From positions 12,849,892-12,913,891 of the forward strand of contig JABAKD010000029.1 of the NCBI GenBank assembly GCA_012845835.1: a stretch of DNA of 64,000 nt, in the 5' to 3' direction. The notes beneath the pieces are model-generated. The model was not told where the DNA came from, made no database searches, and was given only the letters and a program-made list of their open reading frames with translations. Made by a program: the position numbers and the translations under genes. Source of the stretch: Undaria pinnatifida (taxonomy: Eukaryota > Sar > Phaeophyceae > Laminariales > Alariaceae). This document shows, in pieces, positions 51,801 through 60,558 of this stretch; position 1 is the first letter of the stretch; the number at the start of each line of letters is the position of its first letter.

Positions 51801-54272
51801 TCGTTTTTCGCGCAGTTGTTCAATCCCCCTTTTGTGTACTCGGTCGATTTTAGCGCTGATGGGCGTTTTTTAGCCGCGGGGCTAGGGGACAGCGGCGTTG
51901 CGGTCTTGGATGCAAAGACGCGGACACTTCTTGGTCGTTGCGACGGCCACTCGGCTCCGATATCTCAGGCAAGCTTGATCGCGGACAAGAACTAGCCCAT
52001 GATTTCGTTTGACCAAATGATGCGATATCTCAGGAAAGCTTGATCACGGTTAATAAACAACCCATGATTTCGTTTGACCACGCGGTAGCTCTCTGTAGTG
52101 CCGGTATGTGCCAGCCAATAATAATACCGGCATTGTACCGGACACCGGCACTATTGGGTATATGTACCGATACGGGTTTTAGTGTACGGCAGCGGATTCC
52201 GGTCGTGGCAAGTGATTTCACCGGCACAATACCGGCATTAGGCACTATTCGATCTGCACTACAGGAGCAGCCCCACTGGATATATGTCATGTATATATTT
52301 TGAATCACCATTACTCTCCAGCTCAACTCGTGCGAGGTTATACCCTCAACGACGTTTTGGACAAGGCGTGGTCACAGGTGTCTTGCCTCCTCCCCCCCGG
52401 CACTTGCCTTCATTTTTGTTGCGCCCAAGGGTCAGCATTCCCACTTTTCAACTTTTCATGCTCGTCGATTATATCTTCTCAATTTTCGCTAACTCACGTT
52501 CTTGCCCTTTTCACTAGTCATTTTTTACGCGAGAAAAAATCCCTGCGAGCACGAGTATGCATTCGGTGCGACTTGAACCCACGACCTTCACCTCAGTGGG
52601 AACGATATTCACCTATTAATACTAATATTAATAATACTTTTGATGCTACTCCATCGAGAGCTCCATCTGTACTAACAATACTTGAAGATTTCTGCAGCGG
52701 CCACCCAAGTAAGTCTGAGCTTCCGCAGCAGCGTAGGTTGCCCTATTTTGGGTTGCAAGAAGATCTACGACAATCACAACGCGCTACTGTTGACGTTAGC
52801 GCGCTTGCACTAGAGTGGCCGGTTTGATTAGACCACACAACACCCACTTGCACCTTATTTGCACGCTGCGCCCGCCACCCCAAACGGGCCAAGGCAAGAG
52901 ACTTACTGCGTTAGCTACAGCTTGAACTTAGTAGAAAATGTATTGCGTCGGCTACGACAACGTGGACTTTCACTAGCTCACATTGGCAGCACAACACTTT
53001 CTGCAAACTTTCGGTACCGTGAGTATTTGTAACTGTTTCTGCGCTTCGCTTTGCCTTGCTCGTTTGACCAATCTCCGGCTAACGCGAACTCGTCATCAGC
53101 AAATGCGCAAAAAAAACAGGCGATTTCACGGGTCAGGCATGGCCCGTCCTTAGTGTCGGGTCAGGAGATCTCGCGACGAGCATTTCGGGTCGGGTCAAGA
53201 ACGTTGTTCGAAGTCTCACCTGTTGGGTCAGGAGGTGGTCAAATCCCACCGGTCGGGTCGGGTCGGGTCACCCTGAGCCGACCCGACCCGCGAGAAGAAG
53301 TTACCCGACCCGTGAAACGCCCTGAAAACAAGGGACCCGGTTTCGAGATTGTTGAAACTCGTTCAAGCTTCATTAACCGGTTGATTTCGACCGCGGCGCA
53401 CTATCACACATCCAAAAAGGCACACGATTTGACGGCAGCTGCGATCACCCTGCGGTGCCAGCTCCCAGCGTCAGCTGTACTTCTAAGTTCAGTAGTGGTC
53501 CCTTTATAGGCACCGTTTGCCCGCCATAGTTCCTGCGAAATCGTCTGGTGCTTATGAGAACTACCAGTAGTGGCAATATGCGGAAGAGTTCCTGTTGCCG
53601 CTATGGCAGCACTATTGAGGGACCACTACTGACTGCACTACCTTCCACGTTCCTCTTCCCTGTCCGCCCTCTATCCAACACGCCCCCCTTATTTTTTTTC
53701 TAAAGGTCCACTATCCTAGCTTCGACTCCAAGCTCCTCATCTCGTCAGGGAACGACCGACGCCTGCTGGTTTGGGACCACCGACCTTTCGAGCTCGACCT
53801 CGTCGAGCCTTCATCAACTGAAGGGATGGACGGCGAAGGAAGCGCCAAACAACCCCCGCCAACCGCCTCTTCCGGAGAATTGGGAGGGGCGGGGCGCGGC
53901 TGCAAATTGCACAGCACTTGCAAAAAAAAGAATCGGAAGCACAGCAAAGAGGCCGGTAAATCAGGGGCGGCATCCAAGCGTGGACACGAGCAGAGACGGG
54001 CACAGGGAACTGCGCCTCAAAATCGGGTTTCCGCGGGAGGAAACCCAGCAGCAGGGGGGAGTAGAGGCGATTTGGAGGGGGAGGGGGAGGGTGGGGCGGC
54101 ACTGGGGGGGGTGGGTGGGGAAGGCGGTCGTGTTAGATGTTCCGTCCCCTTGTCCGCGATGCTTCTTGAGGAGAAGCCGAATTGGATGACTAGTTTGACG
54201 GTGCCGTACGATGCGATGGCGCTGGCCGATACCAGCTCTGAGGTCAAGATTGTACGGGTACGCGCTTCGTAA
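42802..54272 (+). CDS. WDR53: WD40-repeat protein resembling WDR53, eight exons
   Basis: Exons: 42802-42903, 43768-43968, 44548-44625, 47208-47336, 48513-48595, 48894-48987, 51816-51968, 53706-54272; 468 codons plus TAA, every junction in phase. Seven introns are GT-AG except intron 7, which begins CAG-GCAAGC (GC-AG). WD features by residue: RGHKGQVLCV (19-28), STVRLWDLRD (47-56), GDYLAAADDSGAVKIYN in exon 4, SGALDSTLAFW (ending at 198), GRFLAAGLGDSGVAVLD in exon 7, GHSAPISQ (ending at 280), SSGNDRRLLVWD (293-304). After the last blade comes a long Ser/Gly/Lys insert with a basic run KKKNRKHSK (from 353), then NWMTSL and a closing strand, the layout of vertebrate WDR53. WD proteins are scaffolds; WDR53 is reported as a CUL4-DDB1 substrate-receptor candidate. 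Function here is inferred from homology. Confidence 0.85.
42905..43265 (+). repeat. Tandem duplication in WDR53 intron 1, unit about 235 bp
   Basis: The block GATGCTCACGTTTTGCCAAC, GACTTACGGCCATGCTGCC, GTGCATCACTC recurs as GGTGCTCATGCCCACCAGGT, GACGTACGGCCATGCTGCC, GTGCATCACTCGTTG. The unit starts near the exon 1 donor but the exon itself is not clearly copied. Confidence 0.5.
43440..43532 (-). repeat. Interstitial telomere-like (CCCTAA)n tract, degenerate
   Basis: CCCTAA, CCCTGA, CCCCAA and CGCTAA hexamers over about 90 bp in WDR53 intron 1, opposite in strand to the tract at 20385-20715. Confidence 0.7.
44190..44350 (+). repeat. Dispersed repeat family D copy
   Basis: CGATGCGAGTGGACGAGGCG, GAGTCTTCTCGCGATAGAAT, GCGCGTACCATAGTGGGGAG, AGCCTGCTTAGTGGCCTCGG and GGGGAAAGTGCGAAGATAGG. 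It lies in WDR53 intron 2. Confidence 0.6.
44745..45520 (+). repeat. Tandem repeat, unit 60-100 bp, in WDR53 intron 3
   Basis: Eight to nine units share GTCCAGTTGAGGAGACTC, TTCAGTCAGAAACGTGTTGA and CCAAAAAGAGGTACTGTACC. The 3' units (45240-45515) are shorter and nearly identical, so the array is youngest at that end. Confidence 0.8.
45525..46970. other. WDR53 intron 3, unannotated stretch
   Basis: Mixed sequence. A repeat pair TAATTTCGAGTAACTTTCCC / TAATTTCGAGTAATTTCCCT lies at about 46756 and 46859, related to the 85-bp repeat of MECR intron 8. No supported exon was seen on either strand. Confidence 0.35.
46974..47012 (+). pseudogene. Ghost of WDR53 exon 4 start
   Basis: GAAGAGGTCAACCAGCTGGC, then GATACACC (EEVNQLAIH), copies the first nine codons of exon 4 (GAGGAAGTGAACGAACTGGC, EEVNELAVH), then diverges. 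The differences are mostly at third codon positions. It sits 234 bp upstream of the true exon; the acceptor CAG is not preserved (GACGC). Confidence 0.6.
47390..48045 (+). repeat. Tandem repeat, unit about 145 bp, in WDR53 intron 4
   Basis: Four full units and a partial one: TTTTTGGGCCCAAAAAAGGT, TACCTTGTTACCGGTTGAGC, TCCTCGAGTGTGGAACT, TTTTGTTTGGACTA and GGTTGCGCGAACGAATGTCT. Fragments of the same sequence occur in MECR introns (22555-22680, 26345-26470), so a dispersed element was amplified here. Confidence 0.85.
49320..49570 (+). mobile_element. MITE family A copy, degenerate
   Basis: GGCTACGGGAAGGGGGTGCC, GCGACTCTGTACTGCACGGA, CGCAGCGTAGCTTACC, TTAAGCTTACAGCCGCAAA, GGGGTCATTCGCGCGAGTGA, CCCCGAGCCACTGCC. 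The right end lacks a clear TIR. It lies in WDR53 intron 6. Confidence 0.55.
49573..49855 (-). mobile_element. MITE family B copy, reverse
   Basis: ACGCGTGCTGCGATAGAGAT at one end, AATTTGGGAGCTTAAGACCT, AAAATCCCATGGCCTCAGAG, GACGATTTTGAGTTAAGGAG, and AAACGGTATACCTCTATCGT then GGCATGCGTC at the other. About 280 bp with both TIRs readable. It lies in WDR53 intron 6. Confidence 0.7.
50763..51055 (+). mobile_element. MITE family A copy, complete and unexpanded
   Basis: Left TIR AAGGCTACGGTAGGGGGGAT, interior TTCACTATCATACTCGCACG, AACGTAGCTAACCATCCCAA, palindrome GGGTCACTCGCGCGAGTGAC, right TIR CCCCCTCCCCCACCGTAGCT. About 290 bp, the best reference copy in the window. It lies in WDR53 intron 6. 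Confidence 0.75.
51958..52082 (+). repeat. Tandem duplication across the WDR53 exon 7 donor
   Basis: The segment from about 51958 to 52017 (GATATCTCAGGCAAGCTTGA ... CATGATTTCGTTTGACCA) recurs at 52023-52082 (GATATCTCAGGAAAGCTTGA ... CATGATTTCGTTTGACCA). The copied donor is GGAAAG, which cannot be used, whereas the original is the GC donor GGCAAG. Confidence 0.75.
52340..52625 (-). mobile_element. tRNA-derived SINE, copy 1
   Basis: On the minus strand, GAGGTGAAGGTCGTGGGTTC then AAGTCGCACC (B-box GGGTTCAAGTC) is followed by a body containing AACGTGAGTTAGCGAAAATT, ATGAAGGCAAGTGCCGGGGG and ACACCTGTGACCACGCCTTG. The body matches the copy at 63003-63350 in order and length. It has no A-rich tail, so its 3' end may be truncated. 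It lies in WDR53 intron 7, antisense. Confidence 0.65.
53150..53345. repeat. GGGTC-type simple sequence with palindromic centre
   Basis: GGTCGGGTCGGGTCACC and CCGACCCGACCCG form an inverted repeat around 53250-53290, with further GGGTCAGG motifs to each side. It lies in WDR53 intron 7. Confidence 0.6.
53489..53632. mobile_element. Small MITE (family E), 15-bp perfect TIRs
   Basis: TCAGTAGTGGTCCCT at the left and AGGGACCACTACTGA at the right are exact inverted repeats, 144 bp end to end. The sub-terminal bases CGCCATAG and CTATGGC also pair. It has no ORF. It lies in WDR53 intron 7, 74 bp before the last exon. Confidence 0.65.
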
Positions 54273-55625
54273 GGTCGTGAGCTCGCCGGAATTCACGGCT
54301 GCCAGGTAGTTCGTTGTTTTTGGGTGGCCATAGGGCTGCTTGTTGACTGGACTTGATGGCTACCTGGTAGTTGTTAGAAGAGCAGCGAAGTGAAAGCCAC
54401 CTACCTCTCTGCCCGTATATAAGCAATGTTTGATAGAAGTATTAATGTACTAATGTTTTTTATATTCCCGGACAGAGTGGCAAACGACTTGGTCATTTTT
54501 TGCACAACCCTACACGTCGAGCCACGGGCGTGCCTGTCAGATCAGTCGCGCAGACTCCGCGAAATTTCCGTACGCAACTGACTGTAATGTCTAGCCAACT
54601 AAAAACCAACTGTTACATAAATACCTAGCCAACTAAAAACCAGCAGGCAGACAGCAGTGACTTATAGTCAGCCAACTCACAGCCCCTACATAGCGCTTAG
54701 GGAAGGGAGGGGATGGGAGGGCGTCAGGGTAAGGGATCATACACCACTCCAGTTTTTTTTGTTTTCAAGTGTGTGGACATTTGGACCGTCTCGATGGTCT
54801 GATGTGCACATGCTGGCGCCGAAATTCGTTTCAACTCTTGGGATCCGCGTACGTGTGTGTACGGCGACAAAACGAGTGAGAAATTTAGCGGTTTTTTCAT
54901 GGCTTGATGAGGCGTGCTACGATAGAGGGAGCAGCTTTTGGATGAAACGTTTTCTGATTGACGGCGCTCCATAACCCAAAATCGTCGGATTCTCATTCTG
55001 TTTTAGGCCCAGCGTGTTTCTTTGTATATACCTATTAATAGGCCGTGGAATTGTCCGTCGGGGAGATGTTATGGTACGGCCTCTGGGAACGACGGTAATT
55101 ACTCACCTCCAATGGATAACTGACCGTTTTTATATTGATCGGATGGCGTTTTTTTATTCGAGATAGTCAGGAGATCAACAGACACGCGCCTCTTAGCTCA
55201 GATGTAATACGACTCTGGTGGAACTAATAAAGCTGCTTCTCTACTACGTCTTCAGAGGCTAAGAGAGTGAGTAATCACCAAGGACTAGCTTAATAGCCAG
55301 GCCTGCCAGGGGACATCTGTCTCCGCACGGGCACTTGACAGAGAACTAACTGTTACTTTTCTCCAAACCAGCTTTTGCCGTGGAGAGGCACAGACCTCGT
55401 CAATTGATAAGAGCCTCGGAAAAAAAAGGTGTAGCTTTTCCATCCTATTAGTAGCATTGTACCTTTTCCATCCTATTAGTGGCATGTGTTTGTGGGTGCA
55501 AGCGAGCGGTTCAGTAGCATGTGTACATTTTCCATACTATTAGTGGCATGTGTCTGAGGGTTCAAGCGAACGAACACTCAATACCACGCGCGTGTTGTGC
55601 CCAACTCCTTGCGTTTTAGTCCGAC
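54273..55625. other. Intergenic flank 3' of WDR53
   Basis: Contains a family B remnant at about 54905-55060 (GCGTGCTACGATAGAGGGAG, CCATAACCCAAAATCGTCGG) and a three-fold TTTTCCAT-CTATTAGTGGCATGTG repeat at 55435-55555. No supported exon was seen. Confidence 0.45.
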
Positions 55626-55639
55626 ACGAAAAACGCGGT

Positions 55640-57150
55640 CTCCTGCACTACTTGGTTTTTGCGTGGAAGTTCATGAAAGCTTCCGTGGAAGCTTCCACTG
55701 CTTCCATGAAAGCTTCCATAGCTTCCACGAAAGCTTCCGTGGAAGCTTCCGTGAAAGCTTACATGGAAGATAACCACGGAAGCTTTCGAGAAAGCTTCCA
55801 TGGAAGTCGAACGCTTGCACGGAAGCTTCCACGAAAGCTTCCACGAAAGCTTCCACGGAAGCTTCCATGGAAGTAGTGGAAGATGCCGCGGAAGTCACTT
55901 TCACGAAACCTTGCACGAAACTTCCATGGAAGTGTTTCCACGGAAGCTTCCACGGATTCGAAAGCTTCCACGAAAGCACTTCCTCGGATATAGGTTTTAG
56001 TTCCATGAAAGCAAGCGGCAGCTTCCACGGAAGGTCGGAAGCTCAGCGGCTTCCACGAAAGCTTTCGCGAACGCTTTTCGTGAAAGCTGTAGAAGTAGCT
56101 TCCACGAAAAGTTGGAAGCTACACCCACGGAATTTTACGTTTCACTTCCATGGAAGCTTCCGCAGCTTCCACGGAATCTCGGCGGCTTCCACGACAGCTC
56201 CCACTGATATATTTGTATTGTACACTACTGTGCCTCCAGTAGAGCTTACCACTTTTCCGACAACATGGTTGATGCACACTGTGTACGAGACGAAGGGGGT
56301 TTCACCGTACAATGGTTGTTGCGTTTCATTGGGTTAGGGTTAGGGTATATATAATTGAAAGAGTATGCCATCCACATGCCGGAAGCTTTCACAGAAGCTA
56401 TCGCGGCAGTAATTTTCTTTCACAGAAGCTATCGCGGAAGCTTCCATGGGACTTGTTTTTGAAAGCTTCCGTGGAAAAAAAATATTACCGAGTATTTATT
56501 AATTCTACTTTATTATTTACTTCCACGAAAGCTTCCGTTGAAGCTTCCGTGGAAGAAAATTTACTTCCACGAAAGCTTTCCTGAGAGCTTCCGTGGAAGC
56601 AAATTTACTTCCACGAAAACTTCCGTGAAAGCTCCGCGGAAGCATATTTACTTCCACGAAAGCTTCCGTGAGAGCTTTCGTAGAAGAAAATTTACTTCCA
56701 CGAAAAATTCCGTGAAAGCTCCGCGGAAGCAAATCTGCTTCCACGAGGTGAAAGCTCCGCGGAAGCAAATCTACTTCCACGAAAGCTTCCGTGAGAGCTT
56801 TCGTAGAAGAAAATTTACTTCCACGAAAGCTTTCGTGAAAGCTCCGCGGACGCAAATCTACTTCCACGAAAGCTTCCGTGAGAGCTTCCGTGGAAGCAAA
56901 TTTACTTCCACGAAAGCTTCCGTGGAAGTTTTTGTGGAAGTAACTTCCGTGGAAGCTTTCACGGAACCTTCTGTAGGAGCATCTTCCGTGGAAGCTTCCA
57001 CGAAAAACTTCCGTGGAAGTAACTTCCACGGAAGCTTCCACGGAATCGTCCATGGAAGCGATGAAAGCTTCCGTGGAAGCCGCAAAAGCTTCCATGGAAG
57101 CTTTCATGAACTTCCACCTAAAATGAAGATAGTGCAAGTGGCCCGAAAAA
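55640..57150. mobile_element. Foldback element built of GGAAGCTTCC palindromes
   Basis: About 1.5 kb of GGAAGCTTCCATGGAAG, CTTCCACGAAAGCTTCC and related words, each palindromic or nearly so, hence self-complementary at many registers. Outer borders mirror each other: CTGCACTACTTG, then GTGGAAGTTCATGAAAGCTT at the left, and AAGCTTTCATGAACTTCCAC, then GATAGTGCAAGTG at the right. A 120-bp unrelated piece (56200-56370, including GGGTTAGGGTTAGGG) interrupts it. Long ORFs on both strands (206 and 211 codons, SFHGSFRGS or KASVEAS types) follow from the palindromes and are not regarded as genes. Confidence 0.7.
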
Positions 57151-57479
57151 CGCCATCCGCTAACGCATCATAGTGCTACTATACGAAGAGGATAGTGCTA
57201 TTATGCAATACAGGGGTATGAGCACTATTTGGCACAAAAAAAAACCAAAACAAAACTGGGTGATTGGGCTTCTCAACCCTCAAAATCGTCGGAGGCCATT
57301 CTTGTTTTCACTTTTTTTTGTCATTCTTGGGAATATACTGGTCCTCGAGCCCATATGGATGGATAAGTTCTTCGGGTTGTTACCCTTTCATTTTTGTCGA
57401 AAATCGACCAGTTTTGGGGTGAGGCATAAGAACCGTATTGTTTGATCAAGGCAACAAAACCTTGCAGGCGGCAAAAACA

Positions 57480-57835
57480 AAAAATATGTCATTATCACCT
57501 CCACCTTATTAGCATGCTACGGTAGAGGGTGCACCCCCTTTTTTTTTTCAGAGTGTTGGCTCGTGCTACGGCAGAGGTATACCCTTTTGTGGCATTTTTA
57601 TTTCGAAATGACGGGGGCTCCTTGATTGACCCGAAATCGTCGGGAAAAAAAATAATGAGCCATATTTTTTTTTTGGCATGATTTTCTCGTTGTGTACCTA
57701 GGCCACGAGAAGTTTTCATCCGGTAACAGTTTTATTTTTCACTCTCCAGCAGGTCAGTTTTTGTGAGATAGGCCTTAAGCTCCGAAAGTGAGGGGTAGTA
57801 TTAGAAAAAAAGTGGTGCACCTCTATCGTAGCACG
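57480..57835 (+). mobile_element. MITE family B copy, with duplicated left end
   Basis: Two left ends follow one another (GCATGCTACGGTAGAGGGTG at 57512, CGTGCTACGGCAGAGGTATA at 57560). Then come GGGGGCTCCTTGATTGACCC, TGTGTACCTAGGCCACGAGA, CTTAAGCTCCGAAAG and the right TIR GTGCACCTCTATCGTAGCAC. Confidence 0.65.
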
Positions 57836-58065
57836 CGTCTTTTTCTTAATACTACCCCTCAATTTCGGAGCTTAAGACCTCTCCCAAAAAACTGATTTGG
57901 AGAAAATAAAGCTGCTACGTACACCGGGGGGGTGAAAAATGCCATGGCCTCGGTACACAACGAGAGAGGCGTTCTACGGTAGCCCCCCCAACTTTTCCTT
58001 AACGAAATAGCCGGTTTTGAAACCAGCTTCCGGCCGTACTTCCTGAAATAGGGTGCCCCTTGCCA
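57836..58065 (-). mobile_element. MITE family B, second, reverse-oriented partial copy
   Basis: GCGTCTTTTTCTTAATACTA, CGGAGCTTAAGACCTCTCCC, AATGCCATGGCCTCGGTACA. It shares the junction at 57835 with the previous copy, giving a head-on pair. The far half is replaced by other sequence also seen at 41745-41830 (TTCGTTGAAGAAAGTTGGGG / AACTTTTCCTTAACGAAATA). Confidence 0.5.
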
Positions 58066-58760
58066 CCCCGACGTCACTGTTCTATAAACTCCTTTGCAAA
58101 CAAGAAAATACATGGAGACTTTTTTTTAATAGCACGCCCTGCCTCGTGTCGAGCAACCATGATGATGAAACGTTCGTTAAAGAAAATCGAGGGTTTTGGG
58201 GGGGGTTGGCTTTTATCGTAGAATCAGTCGAGAATCATGCAAAACAAAAAAAAATGGCCTCATGGGTTAAAACCCGAGCCCTGCCATTTAGAAACCATTT
58301 CAGACGAAAAGTGCTACACTTCGTGAGTATTTACCTATATCATCGTAGCATGCGTCGGTTGCTCATCATGTACGGCATCGTATGGGTGCGCTGCTGTAAC
58401 CGCCATTTCCACATGGGCAACCCAAAAACTGAACTTGAAAAAACCGAAAGCGCAGCCCGATGAGCAATGTTGACTCCTAGCTTAACTCCTGGGTGTGTAC
58501 AAAGCTCACGGCTGACGTCCTTGAAAATTAGTTATAAAATGAAAAAAAAAGGAAAGAACGAAAATGATATTCCAGCGACATTGGGTTGAGAAGTCCAGCA
58601 ACTAAAAAAAAACTGTTGCTTAAAATTGGTACACCTTAGTTGTTACTCCACCGTAGCCGGCGTTACAAGGCGCGGAAGTCCGCCTCACAAGTAGGCCTGT
58701 AATTTTGGTAGGGTGAAACTCACCTTTCATGCCACCCCGAAGAACACCCCACTCAAAATG
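58066..58760. other. Intergenic, nothing recognised
   Basis: An open frame at 58053-58463 (136 codons) has no splice borders or recognisable domain. The rest is mixed with short A runs. Confidence 0.35.
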
Positions 58761-58764
58761 CCAA

Positions 58765-59025
58765 GGCAGAGGTGCACCACATTTTTTCTGAGGCTCCTCA
58801 CACTGATCTAGCTTAAGACCTCTCCTGAAAAACTGATTTGGAGAAAAATAAGACTGCTACCGGACAAAAAACCCTATGGCCTAGGTCCAAGACGAGAAAA
58901 ATTATGCAAAAAAATGGCTTAGTATTTTTTTTTTTCCCCGATTTGATTTCGGATTAAGGAGCCCCGTCATTCAAAAAACGTGTTTTCACCAAAAAAAATG
59001 TATACCCTCTATCGTAGCACGCGTT
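58765..59025 (-). mobile_element. MITE family B copy, reverse
   Basis: CAAGGCAGAGGTGCACCACA, CTAGCTTAAGACCTCTCCTG, ACCCTATGGCCTAGGTCCAA, GGATTAAGGAGCCCCGTCAT and TATACCCTCTATCGTAGCAC then GCGTTC. About 260 bp. Confidence 0.65.
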
Positions 59026-59029
59026 CTTC

Positions 59030-59165
59030 ACGGCGCTTCGCGAGCTTGGTGTATGTGATGTCTTGCCTGGTTGGTGAAAATCTGACGTGCTCCGTCCCCC
59101 GCCATTTTGGGGATGCGAAGGTCAGTGGTACTGTGGTACTAAGGCTACGGTTAAGCATGAGATGA
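59030..59165 (+). repeat. Dispersed repeat with TCGCG-GCTTGGTG core, third copy
   Basis: CGGCGCTTCGCGAGCTTGGT, TGTCTTGCCTGGTTGGTGAA, TCTGACGTGCTCCGTCCCCC and GGGGATGCGAAGGTC. It directly abuts the family B element. Confidence 0.5.
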
Positions 59166-59689
59166 GTACACCTTCTCAAAACGAGTGTACGAGGTACACG
59201 AAAAAGAGAGCACCACCCTCCCCGACAGTGAAAGGTGCACGCCAAGAGCCCCCCCCCCCCCCCAACAACCAGAGAAATATGTAGACGAAAAAAAGAGCGT
59301 TTCCAAACGCGGCTTGATACTGCGATCTATGTCATTAATTCGAGACGGGTTGATCCTGCTATGCGGTCTGGTTAGATGCAACCCCTCTCCCCACAACTAT
59401 AGTGCCAGCCACGACATGAGGTACACGAGTAGTACAAAAAAAGCTATACACGTACAAAAGAACAATGAGAAACGCACCCCAGCTTTGCAACTTGTGGGCA
59501 GACAAAGTATCATGACTAACATTTCCCCAGTCGAAAAACAGCTGAAAGGCAGCGGAGGGTCTTCCAGGGAGAGCCAAGCCGCCTTGTTGGCACCCTCCAG
59601 CATTTCCAGGCGGCGAGATCGCCTGTCCCAAATTCCAAACCAACCATCCCCACAATACGTTCGTGCTTTGTTGTCCTGTGCGAGGCGTG

Positions 59690-60555
59690 CGGTCACAGTA
59701 TCAACATCAACCACCACTACGTTAGGAAACGTGATTTACCAAAGTTACAGTTGTAGCATCATTCGCCGCCGCAACCACACCAGTGGGCAGGAGCTGCGGG
59801 CGAGGCCGACAACCCAAAACACGTAAGCGTCAACCGTCACTACCACACCACCAGTGGGCAGGCGCTTGCGAAATAAACGAACAGAAACATAAGTATCCAC
59901 CACACAACGAGGGTAGGTGTTTGCAAGACTAAGGCTGACAGCAGTCACCATCGCATCAGTGGGCAGAAGGCACTTGCGAGGCCAACAAACAAATAGGTAA
60001 GGGTCACACGGCGTGAACCTGAACGTCAAGGAGTCGACATACTGTACCTCCGCGTTCGCCCGTCAATTACAATTGAACAACGTCATAATTCCCCACCGCT
60101 ACAAACAGGGTTAGGTGCTTGCACGACTTACAGTATTCACAACATGAACAGCCACCACCACCATCGCCACACACCTTGCGAGGCCAACAAAGGCACACAG
60201 GCAAAACGGAGTGGGCTTGGCCGTTCAGGAGTCGACATACGTATGTTTGTCTGCGTACACCCATCAACTCATGAGAGTTTACAATTTACAGAGCGCCAAA
60301 AAAAACGGATTCCTTTCGAGACCGCTTTGGAAGCCGGACTACACGAGCGCAAACCGCCGGCCGAAAAAAACGCAAACAAGCTGACGACAGGTACCATCTT
60401 GCTTCGCGAGTTTCTGTTAATAGCGACAGCTACACTATCATGTCACAACGGCAGCCATCACGCCCCACCATCACAACAATGGTAGGTGCTTGAAAGACTT
60501 ACAGCAGCATACACCGCCAGTCTGTGTACACCCATCAACTTCATCAGGACGCCGT
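59690..60555 (-). repeat. Degenerate repeat 3' of TMEM220
   Basis: Five to six diverged units carry CCACCAGTGGGCAGG, CTTGCGAGGCCAACAAA-A and GGTAGGTGCTTG-AAGACT, at about 59775, 59850, 59955, 60150 and 60470. The last unit runs into the coding end of the TMEM220 gene (CCACAGTGGGCGGGCACAGC), so the array may be decayed copies of the gene's 3' end. Confidence 0.45.
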
Positions 60556-60558
60556 CTA

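Noticed and set aside
55867-57173. Long ORFs of 156-211 codons on both strands (KASVEAS / SFHGSFRGS types)
   Set aside because: They follow from the palindromic CTTCCACGGAAG repeat, which is open in several frames on both strands. No start context, no domain, no splice structure.
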